NCBI GenBank assembly: GCA_964533705.1
Contig: CAZHMN010000052.1
Coordinates: forward strand, 1 to 20,886
Origin: CAZHMN01 sp964533705
GTDB taxonomy: Bacteria; Electryoneota; B3-LCP
Direction: 5' to 3'
DNA length: 20,886 bases
In this document: in pieces, positions 7,049 through 14,851 of the stretch
How positions within the stretch are numbered: position 1 is the first letter of the stretch
How the letters are laid out: every line of letters begins with the position of its first letter
The notes under the pieces: model-generated
Told to the model about the DNA's origin: nothing
Seen by the model: only the letters and a program-made list of their open reading frames with translations
Database searches by the model: none
Program-made: the position numbers and the translations under genes

Positions 7049-8034
7049 GCCGTTCGGTACTGGTGACGGGCGGCAACGGTTTTGTGGGGAGTCATGTCGT
7101 CGAAGAGCTGTTAGACGCCGGCGGCTACGAGGTTCGCTGCCTGCTGCGCACCCATTCCCGCCCGAACTGGATCGAAACCCTGCCGGTTGACATATCGCGC
7201 GTCGACTACTTTGATCCCAACGCCCTCAGGAATGCCATTTCGGGTTGTGACGCGATACTCCATTTCGGAGGCGCCACGAAGGCCAAGGATAAGGAAGCCT
7301 TTTTTCGCGCCAACGCCGACACCACCCGCGCCCTCATCGAAGCAGCGGCCGACGCCTGTCCCGGCCTTTCGCTTTTTTTATACTGTTCCAGCCAGGCGGC
7401 CCTGGGTCCCTCACCGTCCCTGGACCCCTTAAAGGAAGATGCGCCGCCTCAGCCCATATCTACCTATGGATGGTCGAAATTAGCCGGGGAGAGGATCTGC
7501 AGAGAACGCGCCGGCAGTTTTCCAATCGTTATCATTCGCCCACCGGCAGTTTACGGCCCCAGGGATAAGGACGTGCTGATTTTTTTCAAAATCGTCCGCT
7601 GGGGGATTTCCCCTTCATTGGGAAGAGGGGATCGCTACATCAGTCTGGTGCACGCCAAAGACATCGCCCGGATTACCCGTCTCATCATCGAAAAAGCGCC
7701 AAGGGATTTTACGGTATACCATGTCACCGACGGCGTTGTACACCGTTGGGATGACGTATTAGCTGCACTCGCACAAGCGCTGGGGAAGCGCCCTCTTAAC
7801 GTTAACGTGCCCATCGGCTTGGCCATTGCTGCCAGTAAGTTAGCTTCAGGATGGGCGTCCGCAACGGGCAGATTGGCAACGTTTAACCGTGAAAAATTGG
7901 GTGAATTACTCCAGAACTACTGGTTGATCAGCTCGCAAAAGGCCGAACGGGAACTGGGATACAAGCCGGAGTGCGATCTGCAGAAGGGTATGGAACAGAC
8001 CGCCCGCTGGTATCGGGAACACAACTGGCTGTAA
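7045..8034 (+). CDS. Extended SDR / NAD-dependent epimerase-dehydratase, candidate ceramide reductase
   Basis: The N-terminus has the Rossmann motif VTGGNGFVGSHVVEELL (glycines at 9, 10, 12 and 15). Other motifs are HFGGATKA around 73-80, the serine region YCSSQAALGP, and the catalytic pair Y141/K145 in STYGWSKLAGER. The 329-residue length suits an extended SDR. Substrate cannot be read from the sequence. In Caulobacter an epimerase-like SDR (CerR) reduces the keto group of the ceramide intermediate, and this gene overlaps the candidate acyltransferase by four bases, so the same step is proposed here. A sugar-nucleotide or steroid-type substrate remains possible. Confidence 0.7.
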   Translation: MSRSVLVTGGNGFVGSHVVEELLDAGGYEVRCLLRTHSRPNWIETLPVDISRVDYFDPNALRNAISGCDAILHFGGATKAKDKEAFFRANADTTRALIEAAADACPGLSLFLYCSSQAALGPSPSLDPLKEDAPPQPISTYGWSKLAGERICRERAGSFPIVIIRPPAVYGPRDKDVLIFFKIVRWGISPSLGRGDRYISLVHAKDIARITRLIIEKAPRDFTVYHVTDGVVHRWDDVLAALAQALGKRPLNVNVPIGLAIAASKLASGWASATGRLATFNREKLGELLQNYWLISSQKAERELGYKPECDLQKGMEQTARWYREHNWL

Positions 8035-8122
8035 AGCGTAATTCTTCTGCGTTTGGAGTGCATTGAAAAGGAGGAGGAACGGTAATAAATATCCAGCATC
8101 TTATTTGATACCCGGTGAAAAG

Positions 8123-8788
8123 ATGAAGATCAGGAATATATTCATAAGCGCGGATCGCCTCGAACTGTTTCTATCATATTCTCTCAAGATTATCCTGCTG
8201 ATGGCGGCGGTTGACTCCGTTTTTCAGCAGAGCTATTTTCTCATATTTTCAGCCGTTATTGCGCTGGTCGGATCTATCATGCCGGCCATCCTGAGCAAGC
8301 AGTGGAAAGTCGTGCTTCCTATCGAACTGGACCTGATCGTAACCAGTTTCATCTGCGCCCATTTTATTCTCGGTGAACTGCATGGATTTTACTTGAGATT
8401 CTGGTGGTTCGACCTTTTTTTGCACTCTTTTTCAGCATTTATTTTCGGCCTGGTGGGATTTATCTGGTCCTATATGCTCTTTTATACCAAGAAGATCCAT
8501 GCTGAAGCCTGGTTTATCGCTGTTTTTACCGTGTCGCTGGCTATGGCCGTCGGATCGGTCTGGGAGATTTTCGAATACACCATGGATCAGACCTTCGGTT
8601 TCAATATGCAAAAGTCAGGATTGGATGATACCATGGGAGATCTGATTGTGGACCTGATTGGGTGTTCAGTTGTGGGGGTATTGGGTTACGGTTATATGCG
8701 GACGAAAAAGGATGGCTTTATTCGGCGGATATTACTGCGAGTGGAGCGTTATGTGCTGCGTACACAAACGAAAGGATCGGAAAGCTAA
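8123..8788 (+). CDS. Integral membrane protein, DUF2238/YjdF-like
   Basis: About six hydrophobic segments are visible across the 221 residues. The motif VGSVWEIFEYTMDQTFG followed by LDDTMGDLIVDLIG resembles the acidic loop of the DUF2238/YjdF family, whose role is unknown. The start at ATG 8123 is chosen because the extra upstream codons (from TTG 8063) are basic and polar and overlap a strong GGAGGAGG stretch at 8069-8077. That ribosome-binding-like stretch has no ATG at normal distance, so a non-ATG start upstream cannot be excluded. The gene follows the SDR by 88 bases on the same strand and may belong to the lipid operon. Confidence 0.65.
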   Translation: MKIRNIFISADRLELFLSYSLKIILLMAAVDSVFQQSYFLIFSAVIALVGSIMPAILSKQWKVVLPIELDLIVTSFICAHFILGELHGFYLRFWWFDLFLHSFSAFIFGLVGFIWSYMLFYTKKIHAEAWFIAVFTVSLAMAVGSVWEIFEYTMDQTFGFNMQKSGLDDTMGDLIVDLIGCSVVGVLGYGYMRTKKDGFIRRILLRVERYVLRTQTKGSES

Positions 8789-8861
8789 CTGTCAGTTTAA
8801 ATTAGAAATAGGAGGGCATATAGCCCGATGCATCTTAGAGCAGTCCGGAATTTACGACCAA

Positions 8862-8886
8862 AGCCCGATGATCATTCCATCGGGCT
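8862..8886. terminator. Hairpin between convergent genes
   Basis: A perfect 9-bp stem AGCCCGATG / CATCGGGCT with a 7-base loop lies between the ends of the plus-strand operon and the minus-strand foldase gene. Flanks are only moderately T-rich on both strands, so it probably serves both directions. Confidence 0.6.
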
Positions 8887-8910
8887 CTATTATTTGTGCG
8901 AATGAATCGC

Positions 8911-10716
8911 TTAGTAGTCTCGATAGTAGAGATAGCGATAATCTTCGATCTTGGCGTTCTTTCTGGCGGTTTCCAGCCATTGGGAATAAAAGAGATTCTG
9001 CTTGGTGTTGAGGATTTGCTGGCGGATTTCATCCCGTTTTTCGAGAAAATCCGTCGAATCAATCTCAGTTTTCTCGATGAGCTTGATCAGATAATATCCA
9101 TTTTGACCCTCGACGGGCTGTGACACTTCACCAGCGTTGAGTGCTAATGCTGCCGACGTAAAAGCGGGATCGCGACCGACGTCCCTGATGTATTCTCCGA
9201 ATCGGAATTCCCTCTCGGTAACTTTTGGAGGCATTCCGGCCTCTTTGGCTTTGGTCTCAAATTCATCCGGGCTTTCGAGGGTTTGATAGAATTTGTAGCA
9301 GCGGTCTCTCGCCTGAGCGATGCGTTCCTCCTCCAAAAGCCTGGCGATAATTCTGCTTTTCACTTCCTCCAGCTTCTGAACTCGCTCCTTCTGGACATCG
9401 AGGATTTTAAAGACGAGAATTCCGTCGCGAATTGGATAGGTGGGACTGGTTTCGCCCACCGGTCGAGCGAAGATGAAATCCGAGGCGGCCGGTAATCTGC
9501 CAATCCCAGGAATGTTCCCGTTGTGCTCGAAGAAGATCGTGGTGTCAATATTTACTTCGTAAACTTCGGCTGCCTGGGCAAAATCCGATTCTCGAACCTC
9601 CTCGGCGAATCCTGTGGCTTGGTTGCGGATTTGATCTCTCGTATCAGCGGATGGTTGCAGTTTCAAGAGGATGTGACTGGCGCGTACTTTTTCAACTCCG
9701 TCTTCCTTTTTCCTGTCGGTGACCATTATCAGATGATAGCCGAATTTCGTCTGCACCGGCCCGACCAATTCGCCGGTTTTGGCCGAGAAGGCGGCTTCTT
9801 CAAAATCGGGCACCATGCGGCCGCGTTCGAAAAAGCCCAGATCACCGCCGTTCTCAGCGGATCGATCATCGGAATATTCCTTGGCTAATTCGGCGAAATC
9901 TCCGCCTTCTTCAATCCGTGTTTTAAGTTCTTTCGCGAGCTCCAGAACCGAAGCGGAATCTTCTTTGGAAGGTACTTCCGCGAATATTGTGTAAATGATT
10001 CGCCTTTTTTCAGGAATCCTGTAATCATCCCGGTGTGCAAAATAGTAGTCTTCGATTCGTTTTTGTGTAATGACCGAACTGTCCACATTGCTATCGCTGG
10101 AGGCAAAAAGGACGTATTTGGCCTTGCCCTTAAGATGATCATCTACGTACCGCTGCCAGACCTCCTGATCGGTAACCGTCGCCAGGGCCAGGATGTGGTT
10201 TAAAAGCTTCTGATTGGGTAGGGATTTGCGATAGCTCTCCTCGAGCATCATCAGGTCGCGCGCTGCTGCGGGATTGCGTAGAAAGTCCTGATATTTGGCC
10301 GGGTCGAACGTACCGTCGGTCTGAAAATACTCATTTTGACGGATGAAGTCGGGCGGATTATTCTGCACTAAGTAGGCAATTTCCTTATCCGAAACGTGGA
10401 TCCCGAGCTTTTTGACCTCCTGCTCGATTAGCATGTCCCGAATCAGTTCGTCCCAGACTTCGGAACGGATCTGTTTTACGCGATATTCGTCGAGGTTCCC
10501 TTCCTGTTGATTCTGTTCGTAGGTATAGCGCTGCTGGATGAGGTTCTCCAGTTTGTCAATGGGAATGTCAACGCCGTTTACCTTGGCGACGATTCCCTGC
10601 TGTGGGCCGCCGCCTTTGAACCCTCCCATACCCCAGGAAAATACGATCGTGGCGATGAAGGCCAGAACCAGGATCCATAGAATGACCTTCATGTTCTGGC
10701 GCATGGTCTGCATCAT
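8911..10716 (-). CDS. Membrane-anchored SurA/PpiD-type peptidyl-prolyl isomerase
   Basis: This is a periplasmic foldase tethered to the inner membrane. A single N-terminal helix (about residues 10-28, KVILWILVLAFIATIVFSW) follows a short cytoplasmic tail. A SurA-N-like chaperone region spans about 40-210. A parvulin domain runs from about 238 to 335, with the phrases GGDLGFFERGRMVPDFEEAAF and GPVQTKFGYHLIMV. A second parvulin-like start, KVRASHILLKL, occurs at about 343-353, and a final GEVSQPVEGQNGYYLIKL segment near the C-terminus. The 601-residue length and topology match PpiD (about 620). GGGAG lies about nine bases before the ATG at 10716; a second ATG follows at 10713. It likely helps fold exported and outer-membrane proteins. 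Confidence 0.88.
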   Translation of the reverse strand: MMQTMRQNMKVILWILVLAFIATIVFSWGMGGFKGGGPQQGIVAKVNGVDIPIDKLENLIQQRYTYEQNQQEGNLDEYRVKQIRSEVWDELIRDMLIEQEVKKLGIHVSDKEIAYLVQNNPPDFIRQNEYFQTDGTFDPAKYQDFLRNPAAARDLMMLEESYRKSLPNQKLLNHILALATVTDQEVWQRYVDDHLKGKAKYVLFASSDSNVDSSVITQKRIEDYYFAHRDDYRIPEKRRIIYTIFAEVPSKEDSASVLELAKELKTRIEEGGDFAELAKEYSDDRSAENGGDLGFFERGRMVPDFEEAAFSAKTGELVGPVQTKFGYHLIMVTDRKKEDGVEKVRASHILLKLQPSADTRDQIRNQATGFAEEVRESDFAQAAEVYEVNIDTTIFFEHNGNIPGIGRLPAASDFIFARPVGETSPTYPIRDGILVFKILDVQKERVQKLEEVKSRIIARLLEEERIAQARDRCYKFYQTLESPDEFETKAKEAGMPPKVTEREFRFGEYIRDVGRDPAFTSAALALNAGEVSQPVEGQNGYYLIKLIEKTEIDSTDFLEKRDEIRQQILNTKQNLFYSQWLETARKNAKIEDYRYLYYRDY

Positions 10717-10779
10717 GGCAGTTTGCTCCCGATGGCTTGTCCTATGAGTCTTAAATTGTCAATTTTGGATTAAAAATTA

Positions 10780-10808
10780 AATATAAATTCATATCTTTGC
10801 AAAAGCAA
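10780..10808 (-). promoter_or_regulatory. Promoter of the foldase gene
   Basis: On the minus strand TTGCTT (10808-10803) and TATATT (10785-10780) are 17 bases apart, leaving a ~57-base leader to the start codon. Confidence 0.6.
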
Positions 10809-10855
10809 GCGATATTGATGGATTTGCTTAAAGCCTATTTATAAGTGTGAAATGA

Positions 10856-10890
10856 GTGAAGAGGCTGCGCATGCATTTCAGCCTCTTCAC
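10856..10890 (-). terminator. Hairpin terminator of the panD-DUF1847 operon
   Basis: A perfect 12-bp stem GTGAAGAGGCTG / CAGCCTCTTCAC with an 11-base loop lies 57 bases after the DUF1847 stop codon. The minus-strand tail is only weakly T-rich, so termination is inferred mainly from stem strength and position. Confidence 0.6.
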
Positions 10891-10947
10891 GATTGGCCAT
10901 AGATTCATTATGTCGCTGGAAATCTCCAGAATCCAATTCTATACCAT

Positions 10948-11562
10948 CTACGCCCCTTCGTCGGGAAGCAGATTTCGCCTGATGTACCGAACGTAAAGCG
11001 CCGCCGCCGGATTGTGCCCCAGAACCCGATCTTTGGTGATCAGCGTTGTGACCGGTGCTTTCGACTGCATGGTAAAAATGGCGTCGTGCCCGACACAGAG
11101 GCCGCAAATGACGTTCAGGTCGGTTTTGGCATCGTTTAGGATCTGTGCCTGTCCGGCGGGATTACACATGACTTCTATAGGTTTTCCCGGCCTGATTTGT
11201 TCTAAATGATAGTCGCCCTTGGCGATGCCGGACACCTTGCAGCAGACGGAAATGACCTTGAATTCACGGGAGAGGATCTTTTCGATGACCCTTGCTTCCT
11301 CCGACAGGCCAATGCAGAAAGCCAGCCCCAGCCGCTTAAAATTCATCTCCCGGGCGAAGAGCATTATTTCGGATATTCTAGGCTCCTGGCAATAGTGCCG
11401 GCCCTCAATCGCGGTAGCGGCTCTGTGCAGTTTGGAGATATAGGGGTCTTGGTACATTGATCGGTGCAAATCCGATAATTCAAAACAGTCCTTTCCATCA
11501 TAGCACTCCATATCCCGGCAGGAAGCGCAGCGAGATTTCGGGGATTTTTTCATGGGTCTCAT
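10948..11562 (-). CDS. DUF1847 cysteine-rich protein
   Basis: The N-terminus has clustered cysteines (C12, C15, C20, C26) that look like a metal site, followed by cysteines at 58, 83, 107 and 108. The C-terminal part contains VMCNPAGQAQILN and VICGLCVGHDAIF, which I associate with the DUF1847 family of small putative metal-binding proteins of unknown function. Its start overlaps the panD stop as ATGA (11562-11559), so the two are probably translationally coupled. An alternative start at Met4 (11553) is possible; no clear ribosome binding site favours either. A link to pantothenate synthesis is not established. Confidence 0.75.
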   Translation of the reverse strand: MRPMKKSPKSRCASCRDMECYDGKDCFELSDLHRSMYQDPYISKLHRAATAIEGRHYCQEPRISEIMLFAREMNFKRLGLAFCIGLSEEARVIEKILSREFKVISVCCKVSGIAKGDYHLEQIRPGKPIEVMCNPAGQAQILNDAKTDLNVICGLCVGHDAIFTMQSKAPVTTLITKDRVLGHNPAAALYVRYIRRNLLPDEGA

Positions 11563-11912
11563 TGATGGAGAGGCCGGTTCTTCTCATCCACGAAGACGAT
11601 ATGAGGCTTGTGGGTTCGCGCTTCGTTATCGTGGACTTCGCAGTAGGTGAGAACGATGGCCTTATCGCCGGGCACGGCATCACGGGCGGAAGGCCCATTC
11701 AAAAGTACGGTTCCCGATCCGCGTGGAGCGACGATGGCATAGGTGATCAGGCGGGCGTTATTGCTCAAGTTAAGCACGTGAACCTGTTCGCCGGGTAATA
11801 TGTCAGCCTCGTCGAGCAGGTCTTCATCTATGGCGATGCTGCCTTCGTAATCGAGGTCGGTTCCCGTTATCGTAACTCGGTGAATTTTCGATTTTAGCAT
11901 TAACCGCTTCAT
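11559..11912 (-). CDS. panD: Aspartate 1-decarboxylase proenzyme
   Basis: PanD converts aspartate to beta-alanine for pantothenate and coenzyme A. The sequence MLKSKIHRVTITGTDLDYEGS aligns with the E. coli opening, and self-cleavage is expected at the Gly-Ser of YEGS, giving the pyruvoyl group. NGPSARDAVPGDKAIVLTY and EVHDNEARTHKPHIVFVD complete the fold. The start at 11912 (MKRLMLKSK) parallels E. coli MIRTMLQGK; the ATG at 11900 is also possible. The longer frame from 11936 adds residues the family lacks. A consensus promoter lies 51 bases upstream. The 118-residue length is normal. Confidence 0.93.
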   Translation of the reverse strand: MKRLMLKSKIHRVTITGTDLDYEGSIAIDEDLLDEADILPGEQVHVLNLSNNARLITYAIVAPRGSGTVLLNGPSARDAVPGDKAIVLTYCEVHDNEARTHKPHIVFVDEKNRPLHQ

Positions 11913-11962
11913 ACTGCAACAGCCAATTATACGCAACTTATTTCCGCAAACGTTACATGGTC

Positions 11963-11991
11963 AAGATAATAAAATATTTTGGCTTTGTCAA
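11963..11991 (-). promoter_or_regulatory. Promoter of the panD-DUF1847 operon
   Basis: A perfect TTGACA (11991-11986) and TATCTT (11968-11963) are 17 bases apart on the minus strand. The predicted start near 11956 leaves a ~44-base leader. Confidence 0.75.
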
Positions 11992-12097
11992 GGGAAATCC
12001 GCAGAGGAAAATCAGAGGGTAAACGCTTGGATTTACCCTTAATGATGTAGAAGTTCGGGAGTTTATATGGTACTAATCCTGCAGTTGGGCTCTTGAG

Positions 12098-13783
12098 TTA
12101 CGAATTCCTCGAACGGAAAATATCCCATATCAATTTCAAACCCAGCACCGAGGCGAGGAGATAACCGATGACGCCCAACATAGGGAATCCGAAAAGACTG
12201 GGACCGATGGATGTCTGCACCACGAGCGAGGAGCCTACTATCAAGGCGCCGATTACCATTGCTGCTGCCAGGCGGTTGGAGGACCTGTTTATTTCGCTGA
12301 TGAGTCGCTCCAGGTTGCGATGTTCAAATTGGACTTTTAGATCACCATACCTGACCTTTTTGAGTATATCAGTGAGTCCCGGCGGAATTTCTTCAGCCAG
12401 GCGGTATAAATCTTCTAACAGGACTAGGCCATCGCGGAACCTTCGACGGGGGTCATAGCGCCGTAATTTAATCCTCCTCAAATAGGGGCGCACTTCCGAT
12501 ATCATATCGAATTCCGGGTAAAGCATTCTCCCTAATCCTTCAACCGTCACCAAAGCTTTCAACATCATGGACAGGTTGGGAGGAACGGTAAGCCGATGTT
12601 TCTGGACGATATCGAATACCTCGGACAACAAGGCGTTGATCTGAAGCTGTTGAAGCGGAACTTCATGGTAACGGTTAATGAAGTCCCCTAAATCAGCTTC
12701 CAGGGATTCTCTATCCCCAGCGCCGTGACTAATTCCAAGCTGTTCGAACGATCTCAGGACACGGCGCAGGTCCTTATGAACTATACCTGTTAGAACCTCA
12801 CCTAATTCATCAATAACCGGTTCATCTAAATATCCCACCATCCCGTAATCGAGAGGTGCTATGACATTATCTTCAATCACCAGAATATTACCGGGATGCG
12901 GGTCGGCGTGGAAGAAACCAAATTCAAAGATTTGCCTGAGGATTAGGCGTGCTCCCCGTTTGGCGATAATAACCCGATCCAAACCCACTCGGGCAATTTC
13001 ATCGAGACGGGAAGATTTTATCCCCTCCACATAATCCATCACCAGCAGTCGCGGAGAGCTTACTTCCGGATAAAAGGTGGGAATGAATACCGTCGGATCG
13101 TCGGCGAACATCCGGCCGAATCGCTGTATGTTATGCCCTTCCTGAAGGAAATCCAGTTCGCGGTGAATAGAGCGGTCAAACTCTTCCACTATTGATACCG
13201 GATTCTGATTGAGGATTCCTTCTGTATGCTTGTATATGATTTGAGCCAGGTCGCGGAGAATTTCCAGATCGACTTTGATGGTGGTAATGATACCGGGCCG
13301 CTGCACCTTCAGAACGACGGATTTGCCGTTGTGAAGAGTAGCTCGGTGCACCTGGGCGATGGAGGCGGCGGCCAGAGGCTCCTCAATCAGTTCGGTGAAG
13401 ACTTCATTCGGCTCCTTTTTAAGTTCAGACCGAATAACTTCCTCAATTTTCTTGAAAGGAATTGGCGTGACTCGGTCCTGTAGTTTCTGCAATTCAGAGG
13501 CGATATCGGGGGGGATTATATCGGGCCGCAAGCTGAGGATCTGCCCCATCTTGACGAATGTCGGCCCGAGTTCCTCCGCGGCGAGGCGCATCCGCTCGCC
13601 CCTGGACATTCCGCTGTCCAACCCGCCTTTTACCCGGGGGAACAGCTTGCTACCAAATCGAAATAGCAAGTCCTTGCGGACAATATCAACCACATCATCG
13701 AAGCCGTATTTGAGGAGAACACCGAGGATTTGACGATATCTTCGCAGATGCTGCCAGGTCCGGGGAATGGAGGATATTTTCAT
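12098..13783 (-). CDS. UbiB/ABC1/ADCK family atypical kinase
   Basis: The family-specific motifs are all visible: the KxGQ helix in GPTFVKMGQILSLRPDIIP (K78-Q81), the alanine-rich loop AAASIAQVH (138-146) that replaces a glycine loop, the ATP lysine K159 in VVLKV, HRELDFLQEGHN, the catalytic loop HADPHPGN (292-299) and DYG (312-314). Two hydrophobic helices at the C-terminus (about 505-555) anchor it in the membrane. Members support ubiquinone or other isoprenoid lipid metabolism, probably as ATPases. No quinone genes are adjacent, so the substrate pathway is open. It lies 15 bases downstream of the phasin-like gene in the same transcript. The 561-residue length is usual. Confidence 0.9.
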   Translation of the reverse strand: MKISSIPRTWQHLRRYRQILGVLLKYGFDDVVDIVRKDLLFRFGSKLFPRVKGGLDSGMSRGERMRLAAEELGPTFVKMGQILSLRPDIIPPDIASELQKLQDRVTPIPFKKIEEVIRSELKKEPNEVFTELIEEPLAAASIAQVHRATLHNGKSVVLKVQRPGIITTIKVDLEILRDLAQIIYKHTEGILNQNPVSIVEEFDRSIHRELDFLQEGHNIQRFGRMFADDPTVFIPTFYPEVSSPRLLVMDYVEGIKSSRLDEIARVGLDRVIIAKRGARLILRQIFEFGFFHADPHPGNILVIEDNVIAPLDYGMVGYLDEPVIDELGEVLTGIVHKDLRRVLRSFEQLGISHGAGDRESLEADLGDFINRYHEVPLQQLQINALLSEVFDIVQKHRLTVPPNLSMMLKALVTVEGLGRMLYPEFDMISEVRPYLRRIKLRRYDPRRRFRDGLVLLEDLYRLAEEIPPGLTDILKKVRYGDLKVQFEHRNLERLISEINRSSNRLAAAMVIGALIVGSSLVVQTSIGPSLFGFPMLGVIGYLLASVLGLKLIWDIFRSRNS

Positions 13784-13798
13784 CCGATCGTTTGATGA

Positions 13799-14092
13799 TT
13801 AGTTTTTCGACTTGCCAAGTTCTTCCATTTGTTTCTGCAAGTCTCTAATGTCTTGCCTGGTGGGGATATCCAGAGCTTCTAATACTTTCTGAACTTCCTT
13901 TTGAACGAATCCCCGAATTTCGTTTTGATGTTTCTCACCGGCCTCGACGAGGTCGTTTAGTAGTTTTTGCTTTTCTTCCCGGGCTACTTCGCCCCGCTTC
14001 ACCAGGTCATCCACGACGCTTTCCAATTTTTCTCTGGTGAGAGAAACAGCTCCCAAACCAGCGAGAAACGCTTTGCCGATTAGGTCTTTCAT
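13799..14092 (-). CDS. Phasin-like amphipathic coiled-coil protein
   Basis: This 97-residue protein opens with a short apolar segment (LIGKAFLAGLGAVSLT) followed by charged heptads (REKLESVVDDLVKRGEV and onward), ending in a DLQKQMEELGK helix. That pattern matches the phasin / poly(3-hydroxyalkanoate)-granule-associated family, which coats granules, but such small proteins are often stand-alone partners with no polyester pathway. GAGGATC lies seven bases before the ATG. It is the first gene of a two-gene unit with the UbiB-like kinase, so a role at the membrane together with that kinase is possible. No polyester synthase is in the window. Confidence 0.65.
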   Translation of the reverse strand: MKDLIGKAFLAGLGAVSLTREKLESVVDDLVKRGEVAREEKQKLLNDLVEAGEKHQNEIRGFVQKEVQKVLEALDIPTRQDIRDLQKQMEELGKSKN

Positions 14093-14192
14093 TTTCGATC
14101 CTCATGTTTTATTTACGATGCCTTTTTTCGTTCCGGTTCAAAGTAATGGCTTCCCCTGATGGGGTTGGATAACTGATGGACCGCTTCACCAT

Positions 14193-14222
14193 ATTCCGCC
14201 ATACCATTAGTGTATGCGGAAT
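14193..14222. repeat. Inverted repeat upstream of the phasin gene
   Basis: ATTCCGCCATAC pairs with GTATGCGGAAT, leaving one bulged C and a seven-base loop. It lies about 100 bases before the phasin start codon. There is no T-tract, so an operator or an RNA hairpin is more likely than a terminator. Confidence 0.5.
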
Positions 14223-14380
14223 TTCTTAGAACGAAATGACCATTCACAGCCCATCGAGATCATATTCACTGGAACAAACCTCAGATAACAATCACCCGCC
14301 ATAAATGCGCCGGCGATAAGGATTAGCAGAATGTAAAAGATCAGTTTTGATAGTTGTCATTATTTGATCTGATTTAATTA

Positions 14381-14409
14381 AAATTAGCAAATTTTTAGAA
14401 CATTGTCAA
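14381..14409 (-). promoter_or_regulatory. Candidate promoter for the phasin-UbiB unit
   Basis: A perfect TTGACA (14409-14404) is followed after 17 bases by TAATTT (14386-14381), a poor -10. The implied leader is nearly 300 bases, so a closer promoter may exist. Confidence 0.4.
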
Positions 14410-14560
14410 GTGATAATTGGGCGGGGCTCGCAATTCATCCAGGCTTGCGATTTGCGGAGATGATCATAGGATCGTATAATTCGAGCGAAAATGGTCGAGA
14501 TTTTTGGGACGGAAACATCAAAAAGCAGTAAGATATGAAAATAACTTTTACCGATTCTGC

Positions 14561-14589
14561 TTGACTTCTGAATCATTAATTAGTAAATT
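14561..14589 (+). promoter_or_regulatory. Promoter for the tRNA-Asn transcript
   Basis: TTGACT (14561-14566) and TAAATT (14584-14589) are 17 bases apart on the plus strand. The start would be near 14596, giving a 100-base precursor leader that includes the tRNA-like segment and the UUCG hairpin. Confidence 0.5.
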
Positions 14590-14608
14590 TAAAGTCTTGA
14601 ATTTTGAT

Positions 14609-14675
14609 AATTCGATTGCGAGATCGGATAGCTGTTATCTAACCCGGACAGGGTGGGTGTTCAAGTAATTTTCGA
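14609..14675 (+). pseudogene. Possible decayed tRNA-Asn copy
   Basis: The segment carries GATAG-CTGTTAT-CTAAC, an anticodon-arm-like hairpin with GTT in the anticodon position and one mismatch, then GGGTGTTCAAGT, the same GTTCAAGT as the real T loop 89 bases downstream. The T stem does not close and the acceptor stem is absent. Similarity to the intact gene is partial and spotted by eye. Confidence 0.3.
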
Positions 14676-14682
14676 ATTACTT
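14663..14682 (+). other. UUCG-capped hairpin just before tRNA-Asn
   Basis: AAGTAATT and AATTACTT form a perfect 8-bp stem around a TTCG tetraloop, 13 bases before the tRNA. It could be a precursor-processing element or the terminator stem of a lost tRNA; no T-tract follows. Confidence 0.55.
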
Positions 14683-14695
14683 CTTGATCAATTAT

Positions 14696-14768
14696 TCCTC
14701 GGTAGCTCAATTGGCAGAGCGGGTGGCTGTTAACCACTAGGTTGGGGGTTCAAGTCCCTCCCGGGGAG
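14696..14768 (+). tRNA. tRNA-Asn (anticodon GUU)
   Basis: A full cloverleaf is visible. TCCTCGG pairs with CCGGGGA (one T-G wobble), the D stem is GCTC/GAGC, the anticodon stem GGTGG/CCACT encloses CTGTTAA, and the T arm is GGGGG-TTCAAGT-CCCTC. The discriminator is G, as usual for Asn. CCA is not encoded. Confidence 0.95.
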
Positions 14769-14772
14769 CATA

Positions 14773-14795
14773 AATGCCCGACTAAGTCGGGCATT
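14773..14795 (+). terminator. Hairpin after tRNA-Asn
   Basis: A perfect 10-bp stem AATGCCCGAC / GTCGGGCATT with a TAA loop starts five bases after the tRNA. The tail is not T-rich, so it may act as a processing stop rather than a classical terminator. Confidence 0.6.
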
Positions 14796-14851
14796 CTCGC
14801 GTTCATTCAGTCCGCATCCTATATATCGTTAGTGTCCTTATCAAGTAATCC

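Larger units (their letters stand above)
14093..14695. other. 600-base gene-free region upstream of the phasin gene and tRNA-Asn
   Basis: No coding frame is convincing here. It holds an inverted repeat (14193-14222), a candidate minus-strand promoter (14381-14409), a candidate plus-strand promoter (14561-14589), a tRNA-Asn-like decayed segment (about 14609-14675) and a UUCG hairpin (14663-14682), each listed separately or as a finding. Confidence 0.5.
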
